Position numbers and translations under genes: made by a program. From the NCBI GenBank assembly GCA_029255685.2, contig CM055315.2, positions 49,505,358-49,569,357 of the forward strand: 64,000 nucleotides of DNA, written 5' to 3'. The DNA is from Silene conica. Lineage: Eukaryota > Streptophyta > Magnoliopsida > Caryophyllales > Caryophyllaceae. The notes beneath the pieces were generated by a model that worked only from the letters and a program-made list of their open reading frames with translations, had not been told where the DNA came from and made no database searches. Positions 34,510 through 46,982 of this stretch are shown piece after piece; positions within the stretch are counted from its first letter, which is position 1, and each line of letters opens with the position of its first letter.

Positions 34510-37500
34510 TCAATCCTCCTCGGGGAGTGGGTCCCCGAGGTCAATAACTTCGACGGTGCCTTTGGAATCTCCTTGATAATAGCGCTTAATCCGATGTCCG
34601 TTGACTTTGAAGGTGCCACCGCCTTCACTCCAAAGTTCAAAGGCCCCATGAGGTGAAATATCCAAAACTTTGAAGGGCCCGGACCATCGTGATCTAAGCT
34701 TTCCCGGAAAGTTTTTGACTCTTGAATTGAAGAGGAGAACAAGGTCTCCTATGCTCACATTCTTCTTCACTAACTTGGCATCATGCCACTTCTTCGTTTG
34801 CTCCTTATAGAGTTTTGAACTCTCATAAGCCTCATATCTAAGCTCCTCAAGCTCACTCATTTGCAAGAATCTCTTCTCCCCGGCCATGTCTAAATCGAAG
34901 TTCATCTCCTTCAAGGCCCACCAAGCCTTGTGCTCAAGCTCCACCGGGAGGTGGCATGCTTTCCCGTACACAAGCTTGTAGGGAGTCATCCCTATAGGTG
35001 TTTTGTAAGCCGTCCTCAAAGCCGATAGCACATCATTCAATTTTTGGGACCAATCTTTCCGGTTCTTTTGCACCACCTTCTCTAGAATAGCCTTGATTTG
35101 ACGGTTTGAAACCTCCACTTGCCCACTAGTTTGAGGGTGGTAGGCAAGTGCTACCTTGTGGGTCACTCCATAAGAGGCTAGAAGGGCTTTGAATGTGTGT
35201 TTCCGGAAGTGGGAACCTCCATCACTTATCACAATTCGGGGTACACCAAAACGGGGAAAGATGATGGTCTTGAAGAGCTTTACCACTACCTTGGAGTCAT
35301 TGGTGGGGGAGGCAACCGCCTCAATCCATTTCGAGACATAGTCCGCGGCTACCAAGATGTACTCATTCCCGCATGAATTGGGGAAAGGTCCCATGAAGTC
35401 AATCCCCCAACAATAAAACAACTCAATTTCCAAGATGGTTTTTAGGGGCATCTCATTCCTTTTACCGATGTTGCCCGACCTTTGACAAACATCACAAGAT
35501 CTAACAACATCGTGAATGTCTTTAAACAGAGAAGGCCAAAAGAACCCTACTTGAAGAACCTTGGCTATAGTCCGTGAAGCCGCCAAGTGCCCTCCATAGG
35601 CGGAGTTGTGAAGCCGATCCACAATTTCAAGCCCCTCTTCCTTTGATACGCATCTCCTCAAGAGTCCATCCCCACACTTTTTGAAAAGGTAGGGATCATC
35701 CCAAAAATATCTCTTAGCATCCACTTTCAACTTTCTCCTTTCTCTTGCTTCCAACTCCTCCGGGATAAAGCCATTAACAAGATAATTGGCAATATCCGCA
35801 AACCAAGGCAACTTATTGCCTATTGCCATCAAACTATCCTCACGCAACCATTCATTGATCGGGCCATCTCTATCATGCAAACCATGATCCTCAAAAGTCA
35901 ATCTAGACAAGTGGTCCGCAACTACATTCTCCGACCCCGACTTGTCTCTTATCTCTAGATCAAATTCTTGGAGTAAAAGGACCCATCTCAAGAGTCTTGG
36001 CTTGGCATCCTTCTTCAACATTAATTGTCTCAAAGCGGTGTGATCGGAGTACACCACCACTTTAGATCCCATGAGATATTGCCTAAACTTCTCAATGGCA
36101 TGCACGATTGCCAACATCTCATTTTCGGTCGTGGAATACTTTGCTTGAGTTTGATCAAGGGTCTTGCTTGAATAGTATATCACGTGGTGTTTCCTATCCA
36201 CAACTTGACCTAGGACCGCTCCTACCGCGTAATCGGATGCGTCACACATGATCTCAAAAGGCAATCCCCAATCCGGAGCACGAATAATAGGAGCCGTCAC
36301 AAGTGCTTCTTTGATCCTAGAAAAGGCTTCAAGACAATCATTAGTAAACAAAAAGGGAGCATCCTTGAGAAGAAGAGAAGTCAATGGTTTGGCAATTTTG
36401 GAAAAATCTTTGATAAAACGCCGGTAAAAGCCGGCATGTCCAAGAAAACTCCTCACCCCTTTCACATTGGTGGGGGGTGACAAGTTCTCAATGACCGCCA
36501 CTTTTGCACCATCAACTTCTATGCCCCTCTTGGACACTATGTGACCAAGCACAATCCCCTCATCTACCATGAAATGGCATTTCTCCCAATTGAGGACAAG
36601 GTTGTGCTCCTCACATCTTTTCAACACATTTACACGATTAGAAAGCCCTAGGTCAAAAGAATCACCATGAACACTAAAATCGTCCATAAAAACCTCCATA
36701 GATTTCTCAAGAAAATCGGCAAAGATGGCCATCATGCAGCTTTGAAAGGTGCCGGGTGCATTACACAACCCGAATGGCATCCTCCGATAAGCATACACAC
36801 CTTGGGGGCATGTAAAAGTTGTTTTCTCTTGGTCTTCCGGGTGAATGGGTATTTGAAAAAACCCGGAATAACCGTCAAGAAAACAATAGTACGAATGCCC
36901 CGCAAGTCTCTCTAACATTTGATCAATGAAGGGGATTGGGAAATGGTCTTTGAGAGTGGCCGCATTCAACTTGCGGTAATCAATACACATCCTCCAACCC
37001 GTCACCGGACGAGTCGGTAGGAGAGTCCCATCCTCTTGTGTAACCAAAGTTACACCCCCCTTCTTGGGGACAACATGGACGGGGCTCACTCACCGGCTAT
37101 CCGTGATCTCATATATGATTCCAGCCTCAAGCAACTTAAGAACTTCACCCTTCACTACATCCGCCATTTTCGGATTCAATCTCCTTTGACCTTCCACTCT
37201 AGGTCGACTCGCTTCCTCAAGAATTATTCTATGCATGCAAAGGTTCGGGCTTAGCCCCTTGATGTCATCAAGGCTATACCCCAATGAGCTCCTATGATCC
37301 TTTAAAGTTGAAATGAGTTTGGATTCTTGTTGCTCATTGAGGTTGGCATTGATGATCACCGGGTAAGCCTCTCCCTCCCCAAGAAAGGCATACTTGAGGG
37401 AGGGAGGAAGGGTTTTGAGTTGTACCTTTGGAGGGAGCATTCCCTCCACCTTCTCAACTTCCTCATCTTCTAGCTCAATGTTCTCATCCATCTCCTTGTC

Positions 37501-40500
37501 TTCACTAGTTGTGATGCCACATAATTGTTCCATGTGGCTTTCCTCCTCTTCTTCCATCTCTACCATCTCCCTTACCACTTGCTCCACAATGTCCAATGTA
37601 AATGCTTCATCATGCTTTGGACCTTTCATCATAGTAGGTAGATTAAACTTAATTTTGTCATCCCCAACTCTAAAGGTGAGCCGCCCATTCTTAACGTCTA
37701 TCAAGACGCCTCCGGTAGCCAAGAAAGGCCTACCAAGGATGATGGGAGTGTGGCTATCCTCCGGGATATCAAGGACAACAAAATCGGCGGGAATTAAATG
37801 CTTACCCACCTTGACGGGTACATCCTCAAGCACTCCCAAAGGGCGCTTGACGGACCTATCCGCCAATTGGAGTGTGATACTTGTGGGAACTAAATCATTC
37901 AAGCCAATTCTTTTTGCAACTTTCAAAGGGAGCACACTTACACTAGCTCCTAAATCACAAAGGGCACGAGAGATTGGAATGCCACCGACTATGCAAGGGA
38001 TAAAGAAACTCCCCGGATCACCAAGTTTCTTTGGCTCCTTTTGGAGGAGAAGTGCACTACACTCCTCCCTCATAGCCATTACTTCTTGGTCACCCAAGGT
38101 TCTCTTGCCCGACAAGATTTCTTTTAAAAATTTGGAGTAAGTCGGCATATTCAAAATCACTTCCGTAAAGGGAAGGGTCACTTCAAGTTTTTCAATCATT
38201 TTACAAAAGTTTGTGAATTTGAAGTTTTCCTTTCCCTTCAAGGCCCTTGAAGGATAAGGCAAGCTAGTTGGTTGAGGGTTAGATAGTACCTTGGTGGGTG
38301 TTGGTTTGCTTGTTACCTTAGTAGTTGGTTGTGGAACCAACTCCTCTTGTCTAGCATCCACCTCCTCCAAGATAACTTCATCTTCTTTCTCCTCATAAGG
38401 GAGGTCCTCCACATAAAAGTCATCATCCCTTGAATTGCCACCATCAACTTCTTTTCCTTTGTCTTTCACAAGCTCCAAGATAGGCTCCTCTTCACCATAA
38501 TTGTAGTCTTTGTACGGGTCCTCTAGCTCCGTTCCACTTCTCAAAATTACCGCATGTGCTTGGTGATTGTGTGATGCATCTTTGGAACTTTGACCTTGGG
38601 CAAGGAAGCCGCCCTGTGGCCTTTGTGGATTTGCTAGAGCTTGAGAGGCAACTCGAGCCTCCATTTCCCGTATCTCCCTTTGGTTGGCACTCTTCAAATT
38701 AGCCATCTCTTGGGTGTGAGTTGCTTGCATGTTCTTGACAAGCTTCAATAACTCACCCACTTGGGAATCACTAGTATCTTGGTGAGGTGCATTGGTGAGG
38801 GGCAAGGGGAACCCATAATCATTCCTTGCACCCCCACCTTGGGAGTTGCCTTTCGGAACTTGATTGTTGAAGTTTTGGCCTTGATTGTTTGGTGGAAAGT
38901 TTTGGTTGAAATTTTGGTTGTAATTTGGGTTGTTGGGATTTTGTGGGTTGTGGTTGTAGTTGTTTTGATTTTGATTGGGGTTGTTTTGAAATGGTGGTGG
39001 ATTGAAGTTTTGGTTTTGATGTTGGTTGTAGTTTTGGTTGTTGTTGAAATTTGGATTGAAATTTTGTGGATTTTGGTTGTTTTGGAAATTGGGGTTGAAG
39101 TTTGGATCATTGAAACTTTGTTGAAAGCCTTGATTGGCTTGATTAGATTGGTTGCCTTGGTAGAAATTATTGTTGTTGAAATTGTTCCTCGGGTTGAAGT
39201 TTCCACCCCTTGATTGAAAACCGGGGGGGTTTTGCACTTGAGGTTGTTGAATTTGATGAGGATTCAACACATTGGTGCTTTTGTAACTCATATAAGGACT
39301 ACCTCTAATCCCTTGGTGATAGTAGTTTGAATTGGGGTTGAAAGTATTTTGGCCTCTCGGATTGTTGAATGCTTGGAAAGCATACAATTCTTCCTCACTT
39401 CCACTTCCCTCAATTGAGTTGTTTGCACAAACTTCAAATGTGTGCCCATTTCCTCCGCATAAATCACATGTGGCAACACTATTTACTTGGTACATCCCCG
39501 AGACATTGCTCTTGGTTTCTTTGCTAGTGGAGCCCTTTGTCAATTCTTCCAATTTCTTGGTTAACATGTCCAATTTGGCATTGGTTTCCTCGTTCGCCTT
39601 TGCATTGGAAAGGTGCTCACTAGGGTACTTGCTACTCTTTCTCAAGACATTCCCTCTAGTACCATAATTTTCCTCCGAATCAACGATCTTTTTGATGAGT
39701 TCCGTTCCCGTCTCATGTGGCAAGTGGTCAAAGCTACCACCCGCCGATGCATTAACCATTTCTTTAGTCCGGGGGAGAAGAGTCTGAAAAAAGGTTTGGG
39801 TTGTGTACCAAGGTGGTATCCCGTGGTGTGGGCACTTAGCAAGCAAATCTTGGTATCTATCCCAAGCTTCTCCCAAAGATTCTCCCTCGTCTTGTTGAAA
39901 CTGAGTTATCTCATTTCGGAGCATCGCGGTCTTAGAGGATGGGTAGTACTTGGCAAGGAAAGCCGTTGCCAAGTCGTCCCATGTGGTGAATGTATTCGGA
40001 GCATGGACATTTAACCACCTATCCGCCTTGTCGGTTAAGGAATAGGGGAAAAGCATAAGCCTTAGTGTCTCCTCGGGTACTCCCGTTTTCTTTATCATTG
40101 CGACCTTACCCTTGAACTTTCTCAAGTGCCCATGAGCATCTTCGTGAGAAGCCCCGCTAAAGGCGTTCATCTCGATTGAGCTCATTTGCGAAGGGTGTAT
40201 TTCGAAATTTTGAGGAACAAGAGCCCCGAAGTTGATTGGATTGATGGTGTCATTGTGATTGGGCCGGTTATGATCACGAAGAGCGGCCATTATATGAATT
40301 TGATGGTTATTTGGAAAGTGTGGTGATTGTGGTGGTGATTGATAAAACGGGTTGTCAAAATTGTCGGATGTTGGGCTAGGGTTGCTTTGATTGGGACTTG
40401 GTGGTTCGGATGAAGAGGGGTTGTTTTGGCTAGTAGAAGCTTGGGACGCAATTCTTACCCTTGCAATGGTCTTCCTCCTTAAGGCCCGAAAGAGCCTCTC

Positions 40501-40557
40501 CGGTTCGGAAGTTGACAACAAAGAGTTAGAGTCACCCCTAGGCATAAAACTTAGCAA
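34510..40557 (-). pseudogene. Athila gag-pol region (fossil)
   Basis: Read on the minus strand: gag capsid part (about 39.7-40.4 kb, with LMLFPYSLTDKADRWLNV), zinc knuckle CDLCGGNGHTFEVC (about 39.43-39.48 kb), an asparagine/glutamine-rich tract (38.8-39.3 kb), protease with CDLGASVSVLPL (about 37.93 kb), reverse transcriptase (about 36.4-37.1 kb, MDDFSVHG), RNase H (about 35.9-36.3 kb, [14 protein letters not shown]), and integrase (about 34.8-35.7 kb: zinc-binding part ending CDVCQR, then GIDFMGPFP and ISDGGSHF). Domain order and sequence style are those of the Athila lineage. It is a fossil with very few breaks (about one). Confidence 0.9.
38800..39290 (-). repeat. Asparagine/glutamine-rich low-complexity tract in Athila gag
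   Basis: About 160 codons dominated by N, Q, F and P (repeated NFN, NQN and PNFN motifs) lie after the zinc knuckle. The plus strand shows this as GTTG/TTTTGG-rich repeats. The composition is like that of prion-like disordered regions. Confidence 0.85.
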
Positions 40558-40706
40558 ACAAATTAGTCGTCCTAGTGCTTGTTAAACACTAGGGTGAGCA
40601 ATAAAACAAACACTCTACAATTAACTACCAAATCTTTGATCAAAACAAAACAAACTCAACTAACTCAAGACTAAAACTAAAACTAAACTACACAACTTCT
40701 AACACC

Positions 40707-40725
40707 GTCCCCGACAACGGCGCCA
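40707..40725 (-). other. Primer-binding site of Athila element
   Basis: Minus strand TGGCGCCGTTGTCGGGGAC, three bases from the LTR border at 40729. It resembles the tRNA-Asp-type primer site used by Athila/Tat elements, with one base different from the usual TGGCGCCGTTGCC. Confidence 0.88.
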
Positions 40726-40728
40726 TTT

Positions 40729-42412
40729 TGATGCGCGCGATTAAGTCGTCGGTTCTCACGCATCAAACACATTTATAAAAAACCCAAATTAAGTAGTATA
40801 ATAGGGTTATCGTTCGCGAAGACGGTGGGGATAGTTGTATAGTTATGTTCTAATTTAAGTAAGAGTCGGGGGTAATAGGTTTGGTTTGGAAAGACTAATT
40901 AACTACTAAAGCGAGTAAATTGAAGTGAAATTGATGGTTAAAGGAACTAGGGTGTCGGGGGTTACTAAGGTAGTCGATGTCAAGCAAGCATAGGGGTAGG
41001 TGGTCTCATCTAAGTTAGGTCTAGGTCCGTCTCGTCTTTCGATTTGACTAACCTAAGGTCGAGTCCTATTCTAGCTTTCACTATAAACAAGGTCAACCTA
41101 ACACATACACATGCCCTTGAAAGTCCTAGACTATCGTCTAAGGCAAACAACCGAAAGAATCATGCCCAACCATCGTTGAGGCATTTCATCAAACATCTAA
41201 CATGCATATATTGAAAACCTAACAAAGTTGAAACCTAAACCCTAACCCTAAACAACATACATCGACATCAACTACCCAAGATCACCCCTTACCCTAGTAA
41301 AGAGACTACTCACTCATGGTAAGGGAAAACATGTGAATAAGACATAAACAAAAGCTAAACATCATGAACAAGCAAAGGGTAAACAATTGATTCAAAGGAA
41401 ACTTAAATAAATGTAAAAACTAAGTAGAGATTAGAAGAATTATACCAATAATTATGGAAAAGGAAGTAGCTTGGATAACAAGTTGAAAGATTCTTTCAAA
41501 CCCTTCAAATTACAACCCAATAAAATCCTCTACTAATGCCCAAGAACAAGACTAAGTGGATTACTAAAGAGAGATTAACAAATATTGAAAGATTAAACTA
41601 AGATCTAAAGAAGATTAAAATATTTAAGAGTGTTTTTGTGTCTAAGTATCAACCAATGAAACAGTGAAAAACCCTAGAAATAAGCTTAAGAATGCGTAAA
41701 AATAAAATGATACAAGTGCGGGTTTATATAGAGCTCGAAAATACGAAAAGGGCCTCTCAGCCGGTCGACCGGCTGCCGGTCTGGGACCGGCTGAGAGTCC
41801 AAATGAGGACTTCTGACTTTTTTTCTTCTTTTCTTCGTTTTGGCATTGATCTTCAGCCGACCGGCCGGCTGCCGGTCGGGCACCGGCTGGGAAGCCTTTT
41901 CACTTAATCTGATTTTTTTCTTTTCTCTTCTTAGCTACAGGTCATCCCAGCCGGCTGACTGGCTGCCGGCTGGGAGGCTTTTCTCAATAATCTGCCCAAT
42001 ATTGATATTTCTTCAATTCTTCGAAAAAAAACTAAGTATGGGAATTGATCCCCAGCCGGCCTACTGGGAACCGGCTGGGAGGCTGATTTTAGGTTCTGAG
42101 AAATTCTTCACATTTTGTCAAAATCTTGAGTCAAGGCTCCCAGCCGGCCGACCGGCCGCCGGTTGGGGACCGGCTGGGAGGGCCTAGAAGGCTTCCTTCA
42201 CAATTCTTCCACATTTCTTCATAAATCGCTCTAAATCCGCCTCGATTTCACCCGTTTCTTCGCCCACGCCGTAATACCTACAAAAATTGGATCAAATAGG
42301 AATATACGAGGCAACGGACGTAAAAACACCTAAAGACATGCAAATCGAGGCCGAATCGTGACCGAAAATAAAGCAAATGTAAAGAAAATGATGACCAAAA
42401 TGGAGCTCATCA
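40729..42412 (-). repeat. Athila 5' LTR (right copy)
   Basis: 1684 bp. Differs from the left copy by about twenty substitutions and two ~11-bp length changes, both of which fall inside the GC-rich modules (about 41960-41972 and 42068-42080). Ends at the duplication GAGTG (42413-42417). Confidence 0.9.
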
Positions 42413-42957
42413 GAGTGTCTAAATAAAATGAACCCTAGGCTAGTAACTGTTAGGAGCCCATAGGATTTGGGATGAGTTAGGGTCCCCCTCAAACCAAGCC
42501 ACTGGCCCTTCAGTCTAACCTGGTTACCTTGAGAGTTGAAGAGTGTGGGTAGTTCTGGAAAGACCCAAGGCAGATATATATATATATATATATATGTATG
42601 TTGTACTAACATTTCAGCGCCAAGGGAATGAGGTAAGTTATGATGTGAAAGATGGATGAGTATATATGTATATTGTGAAGCATGAAAATGATGTTACATG
42701 ATGACTGACATGTATATGTTATTTCCAAGCATTGAGAACATGAGTTTATATCTTAGTTTTAAATATGAGTGTGATTTGTATGAATATATGCATGCGGTTA
42801 TGTGATCCCTAAGCCTTTAGGTAGACTTATTATACGATGTTAAATAGGGCTTAACCGTATGAAAGAAGTTACATGCTAGGTTATGTATGTTAGCAAGACT
42901 TAGTCAGGGTATGAGTTGACCTAGGATGCTCATAAATTTTGTCACTTGTGTAGCAAA
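42413..42957 (+). other. Leader of the Tekay-like element, continued
   Basis: Resumes after the Athila insertion. Untranslated leader up to the gag start, with a TA microsatellite (about 42573-42596). No other feature seen. Confidence 0.65.
42573..42596 (+). repeat. TA microsatellite
   Basis: Eleven or so consecutive TA units in the leader of the Gypsy element. Confidence 0.9.
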
Positions 42958-45029
42958 ATGCCTCCCAGGAGAGAACCCAACACTGCTAATGTATCACAAG
43001 AGGAATTCGATCGCCTATTAGCTATGAATGCTGCTCTCCTAGCTAGGATTGGGGCAAACACTCAATCGGATGCAACCAAAATGAGCAATAATATCTCTAG
43101 GCATAACCCCACCAAGTACGATGGGGAAGGAGCACCAAGTTTACTTGCGGAATGGTGCCGAGAGTTCGAGAGTATCTTCGAACTGCTGTCTGTACCAGAA
43201 TCGATGAAGGTGGACCAAGCTGTATTCTATCTGAAGGGTACAACTAGGTTATGGTGGAATAACAATAAAGAAGAGATCAGGGCAGCTGCAGAAGAGATTG
43301 GGTCGGAATATGTACGCTGGGAAGGGTTCAAGGGGATTTTATTCTCTAAGTTTGTGCCAGAGCATGTGAAAGGGAAGCTGAGAGCTGAGTTCGATTCTTT
43401 CAAGATGACCGAAGGGATGACTGTGGAAGCATATCACAGCAAGTTTATGCAGCTGGCAGAGAATGTAGCTGACCTGGGCTACACATCGGAGATGTTAGCT
43501 GCTAGATTTGAGAAAGGGCTAACCATTGAAATCAAGAGAAGTTTACTGGCAACTAAGCCCACGACTGTGGAAGACATATACGAGAGGGCTGGCCAGGCAG
43601 AAAGAATCGCTGACATGATTAAAGAGGAAGAGAAAGCCAAGGGTGACAAGAGGAAAGCAGAATCTGGGGCCGAAAGCTCAGGGAATAAGAAGCCAAATAA
43701 CCAGTACCGGTCATTTTTCTCCAACAGTGCACCTGGAGGAAATGGCAACCGAGGCGGAAATCGCTCTATTTCTAGAACAAGTGGTGCCAACCCTACATGT
43801 TTCAAGTGTGGGAAAATTGGGCACAAGCAATCCAATTGTTGGTCAGGGACACAAAGTGCTGGGAACAGTTACCATAGAGGCAATCAGAGTGGTGGATTCA
43901 GAACACCAAATGCAAACTACTCAAACAACAACAGATCCGGAGGTAACAGCTACCAGCGGAATTTCAGCAACTACAATAACCGGAACCGCTACAAAGGAAA
44001 TCAGAGTAGTGGTAATGGTAATTTCCAGAAGACTCTGGCAGAGGCTAGTACTCAGAGTGGAGCAGGATTCGTGAACCAAAGTGGGGCTAAGAAAAGTGGA
44101 GCTCTGTTCATGATGGGCAAGGAGGCTACATAGGAGGATGCACATGTTATTACTGGTACATTTCTAGTACAATCCTTTCCTACTTTCGTTTTATTTGATT
44201 CTGGTGCATCGCATTCTTTCATATCTGCGGAGCATGCTAGGGCTATAGGACTCGATGTATATAGTAGTATAGCTGATTCTATAACCATACCATCTGGGGA
44301 GTCCATAGCTTGTAATAGAGTTTACACCAATGTAATGATCCAAGTAGGAGATGTGAGTTTTGAGTCGAACTTGATAGAGTTTCCTTTGGGTGTCTTTGAG
44401 GTGATACTGGGGATGGATTGGCTGAAAAAGTATAAGGCCTACATTGATTGCTACCAAGGGAAGATCACCTTGAGGGGACCTAAGGGAGTGAGGATATCCT
44501 ACAAGGGGTATTCTGTGAAGCCTAAACTGAAGCTGATATCTATCAATGCGCTGAAGACCTGCCTAAAGAGGGGTGATGAGATGCTGTTGTGCCATGTGAG
44601 AGATTTGACTGCAGAGAAACCCCAAGCCAGTGAGATCGATGTTGTAAGGGATTTTGAAGACGTATTTCCCGAAGAGATTCCTGGGTTGCCGCCAAAGAGG
44701 GACTTAGACTTTGCCATTGACCTGAAACCTGGATGGAGCTGAGCCAATTTCTAAAGCACCTTATCGTATGGGACCTAAGGAATTGGAAGAATTGAGGAAG
44801 CAATTGGATGAGTTAGCCAGCAAGGGGTATGTGAGACCGAGTGTGTCACCTTGGGGAGCGCCTGTGTTGTTCGTTAAGAAGAAGGATGGAACCATGAGGC
44901 TGTGTGTGGACTACAGGGAGCTGAATAATGTGACGATAAAGAATAGGTATCCTCTACCACGCATTGACGATCTTTTTGATCAGTTGAGTGGGGCTGGTGT
45001 GTTTTCCAAGATCGATTTGAGGTCAGGGT
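42958..45029 (+). pseudogene. gag, protease and first part of RT of Tekay-like element (fossil)
   Basis: Gag begins at the ATG of MPPRREPN with a capsid domain (about 43.08-43.6 kb, TTRLWWNNNKEEI, FDSFKMTEGMTVEAYHSKF) and zinc knuckle CFKCGKIGHKQSNC (43.80-43.84 kb). An aspartic protease follows (about 44.15-44.45 kb, LFDSGASHSFIS and VILGMDWL), then the N-terminal part of reverse transcriptase (44.77-45.03 kb, [19 protein letters not shown]). The Angela element interrupts the reverse transcriptase at 45029/45030, using AGGGT as target. It is a fossil with about two breaks besides the nested element. Confidence 0.85.
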
Positions 45030-46183
45030 TGTTGGGTTTCTTAAACTCATATTATGATTTTAGTCATACTAATTATTACTCATAACCTTATGGATCTTAT
45101 TGCATGCATAACAAAATAAAAGCCGAAACATATGAAGATGAAATAGTCCTTACATTGCTTGAGTTTCGGCTAAGTGGGCACAATCAAAGACTCCCTCTTT
45201 GATTGTTCTTGAGCTTATATCAAAGGATGATCCTCCTAGTCCCCAATATAGAAGACCTCCAATGAGTAGGCACCAAGACACACTCTAATAAAATTTATGT
45301 TTGATTTTACTAGAATCTCACACAAATAACCTAGTTATTACTATTATTATCTTATAATAATTAAGTGAATGAACAATGCAAATTGTTCTTTTGAGCTTGG
45401 TGATACACGGCTGAAAAACAAGAAGAAGAGAGTATTATCTCTCTAAAAACTCTCTAATGTTTTTGCATGTGTATTGTGTAAGAATAAATTAGAGGTAGTG
45501 TACACAACACTCTCATTTGAGTGTATGCTTGGACGGTTAGGTTGAGGTGCCCTATGCATGGGCATCAATACACCACTTGTCATGATTTATCAATATTTGA
45601 ATAAACAATTTTTATCATATAAAAATTCAAACATAAGATAATAATGTATAATGTAATTGAAGTGTGATGAACTATCACACGGTCCAAACCATACTACCAT
45701 GTTCATTTTATCACATATAAAATGGACATTATAAGTTTAACTAATTTAAACTTAATTATCATGAAATAATAATCCCATTATTATTAAAACATTTCTAATA
45801 TTAATTCATTCTTAAATAATGTTTCATAAACATATTAATTTTAGTAATGATATATCATTCACTAAAATTTTACAATTTATAATCATATTATAAATATATT
45901 CCAAACTCGATATAAACTAGGATTGATATGACTCGAATCATATACGACCATATCGTTTTCTTATTAAGAGAGTTGTCCTAAAGGTGTGACCTAAAGGGAT
46001 CGACTGATCACCACCGTCTTACGACAGTAATGTTAAACTCTAGTAAGCCAATCATTACCGATTAATGTTGATCAGTCGACTATATGAAAAGGATCATCCC
46101 ATGAGTATTCTTATTGTAGATTTATCAGTACTTTATATTTTACTGACGTGATCGCACTATTGTTGAGGACACTTTTCCCAACA
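45030..46183 (-). repeat. Angela 3' LTR (left copy)
   Basis: Starts TGTTGGGTTTCTT and ends CTTTTCCCAACA on the plus strand. Shares its minus-strand start with the solo LTR at 19209. Confidence 0.92.
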
Positions 46184-46982
46184 ATCTCCCACTTGTCCTC
46201 GACAAGTGTGCGTCACCAATTCTCTTGTCCTATTACGTCATCTCCCACTCAATGCAAGTTGTCTTGCAGGCCGTACTTGCATTTGATCATATCTTGAGTA
46301 GTTTTCCTCGATCTGGAGATTTAACTGCTTTGACCGGAATTATCTACCATAGATACCTTCCGAGCGTGGCCACGCATTTCCAGTTAAACTTCTCTTCGAG
46401 TGGCCTTGAGATTTAAGACAACCCTGACAAGGGGTTGGACAATTCCTATCCTACTGTTCCCTTCAACTGGCATAGTCCATCATGACCCAAAAGAATCCCA
46501 TTTGACCCCCTTTAACGGTTGACCGTAGAGCTAAAATCAAAGTCACTCTGAAAACTATGTCACCTTAGGCGAACAGTCTCAAGTCAAAGAATTGACTAGC
46601 AAGAATACATATAGTAGCTCTCGCCACGACCAGGCTAATTATAAAATTTCCAGAACTCTATAAGCGGTCACAATATGCCCGATAAAGTGCCTCATGCAGT
46701 CTGCCTATGTGATCGACTAGTCATACCTTATGACTCTATGGCATTTGAACTTACCATCAATCGCCTCACATTCTAGTTGCTTCGAGACGTCACCTCATAC
46801 AAGCAACTAGGGGCTATACTAAGTCTATCTGGTCCACTTAATGGGGTTCAAATCGTCTCTACAACCCATCCAGATTTGACAAAGTATATAAATAAGAAGT
46901 TTTAATGTAAAACATAAAACTTTAAATAATAAACGCGGTTATCATATATGAACAATAAAGCTTGTATTTCATATCACATAAC
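46184..46982 (-). other. Angela 3' untranslated region with polypurine tract
   Basis: On the minus strand ACAAGTGGGAGAT abuts the 3' LTR (46184-46196), a typical purine tract. The remaining ~780 bp between RNase H and the LTR have no supported coding sequence. Confidence 0.7.

Larger units (their letters stand above)
27809..42412 (-). mobile_element. Athila (Ty3/Gypsy) element with env-like region, minus strand
   Basis: 14,604 bp with LTRs at 27809-29514 and 40729-42412 and the duplication GAGTG on both sides (27804-27808 and 42413-42417). The primer site (complementary to tRNA-Asp, as known for Athila) is at 40707-40725 and the purine tract is beside the left LTR, so it reads on the minus strand. 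Gag, protease, reverse transcriptase, RNase H, integrase and an Athila ORF-1/env-like region are present in family order. About twenty substitutions and two small length differences between the LTRs by eye (~1.2%) suggest 0.5-0.9 million years. It is a fossil, largely complete, with a small number of breaks (about two). Confidence 0.92.

Noticed and set aside
37394-38140. 248-codon plus-strand open frame rich in serine
   Set aside because: Antisense shadow of the Athila gag-protease coding region on the minus strand.
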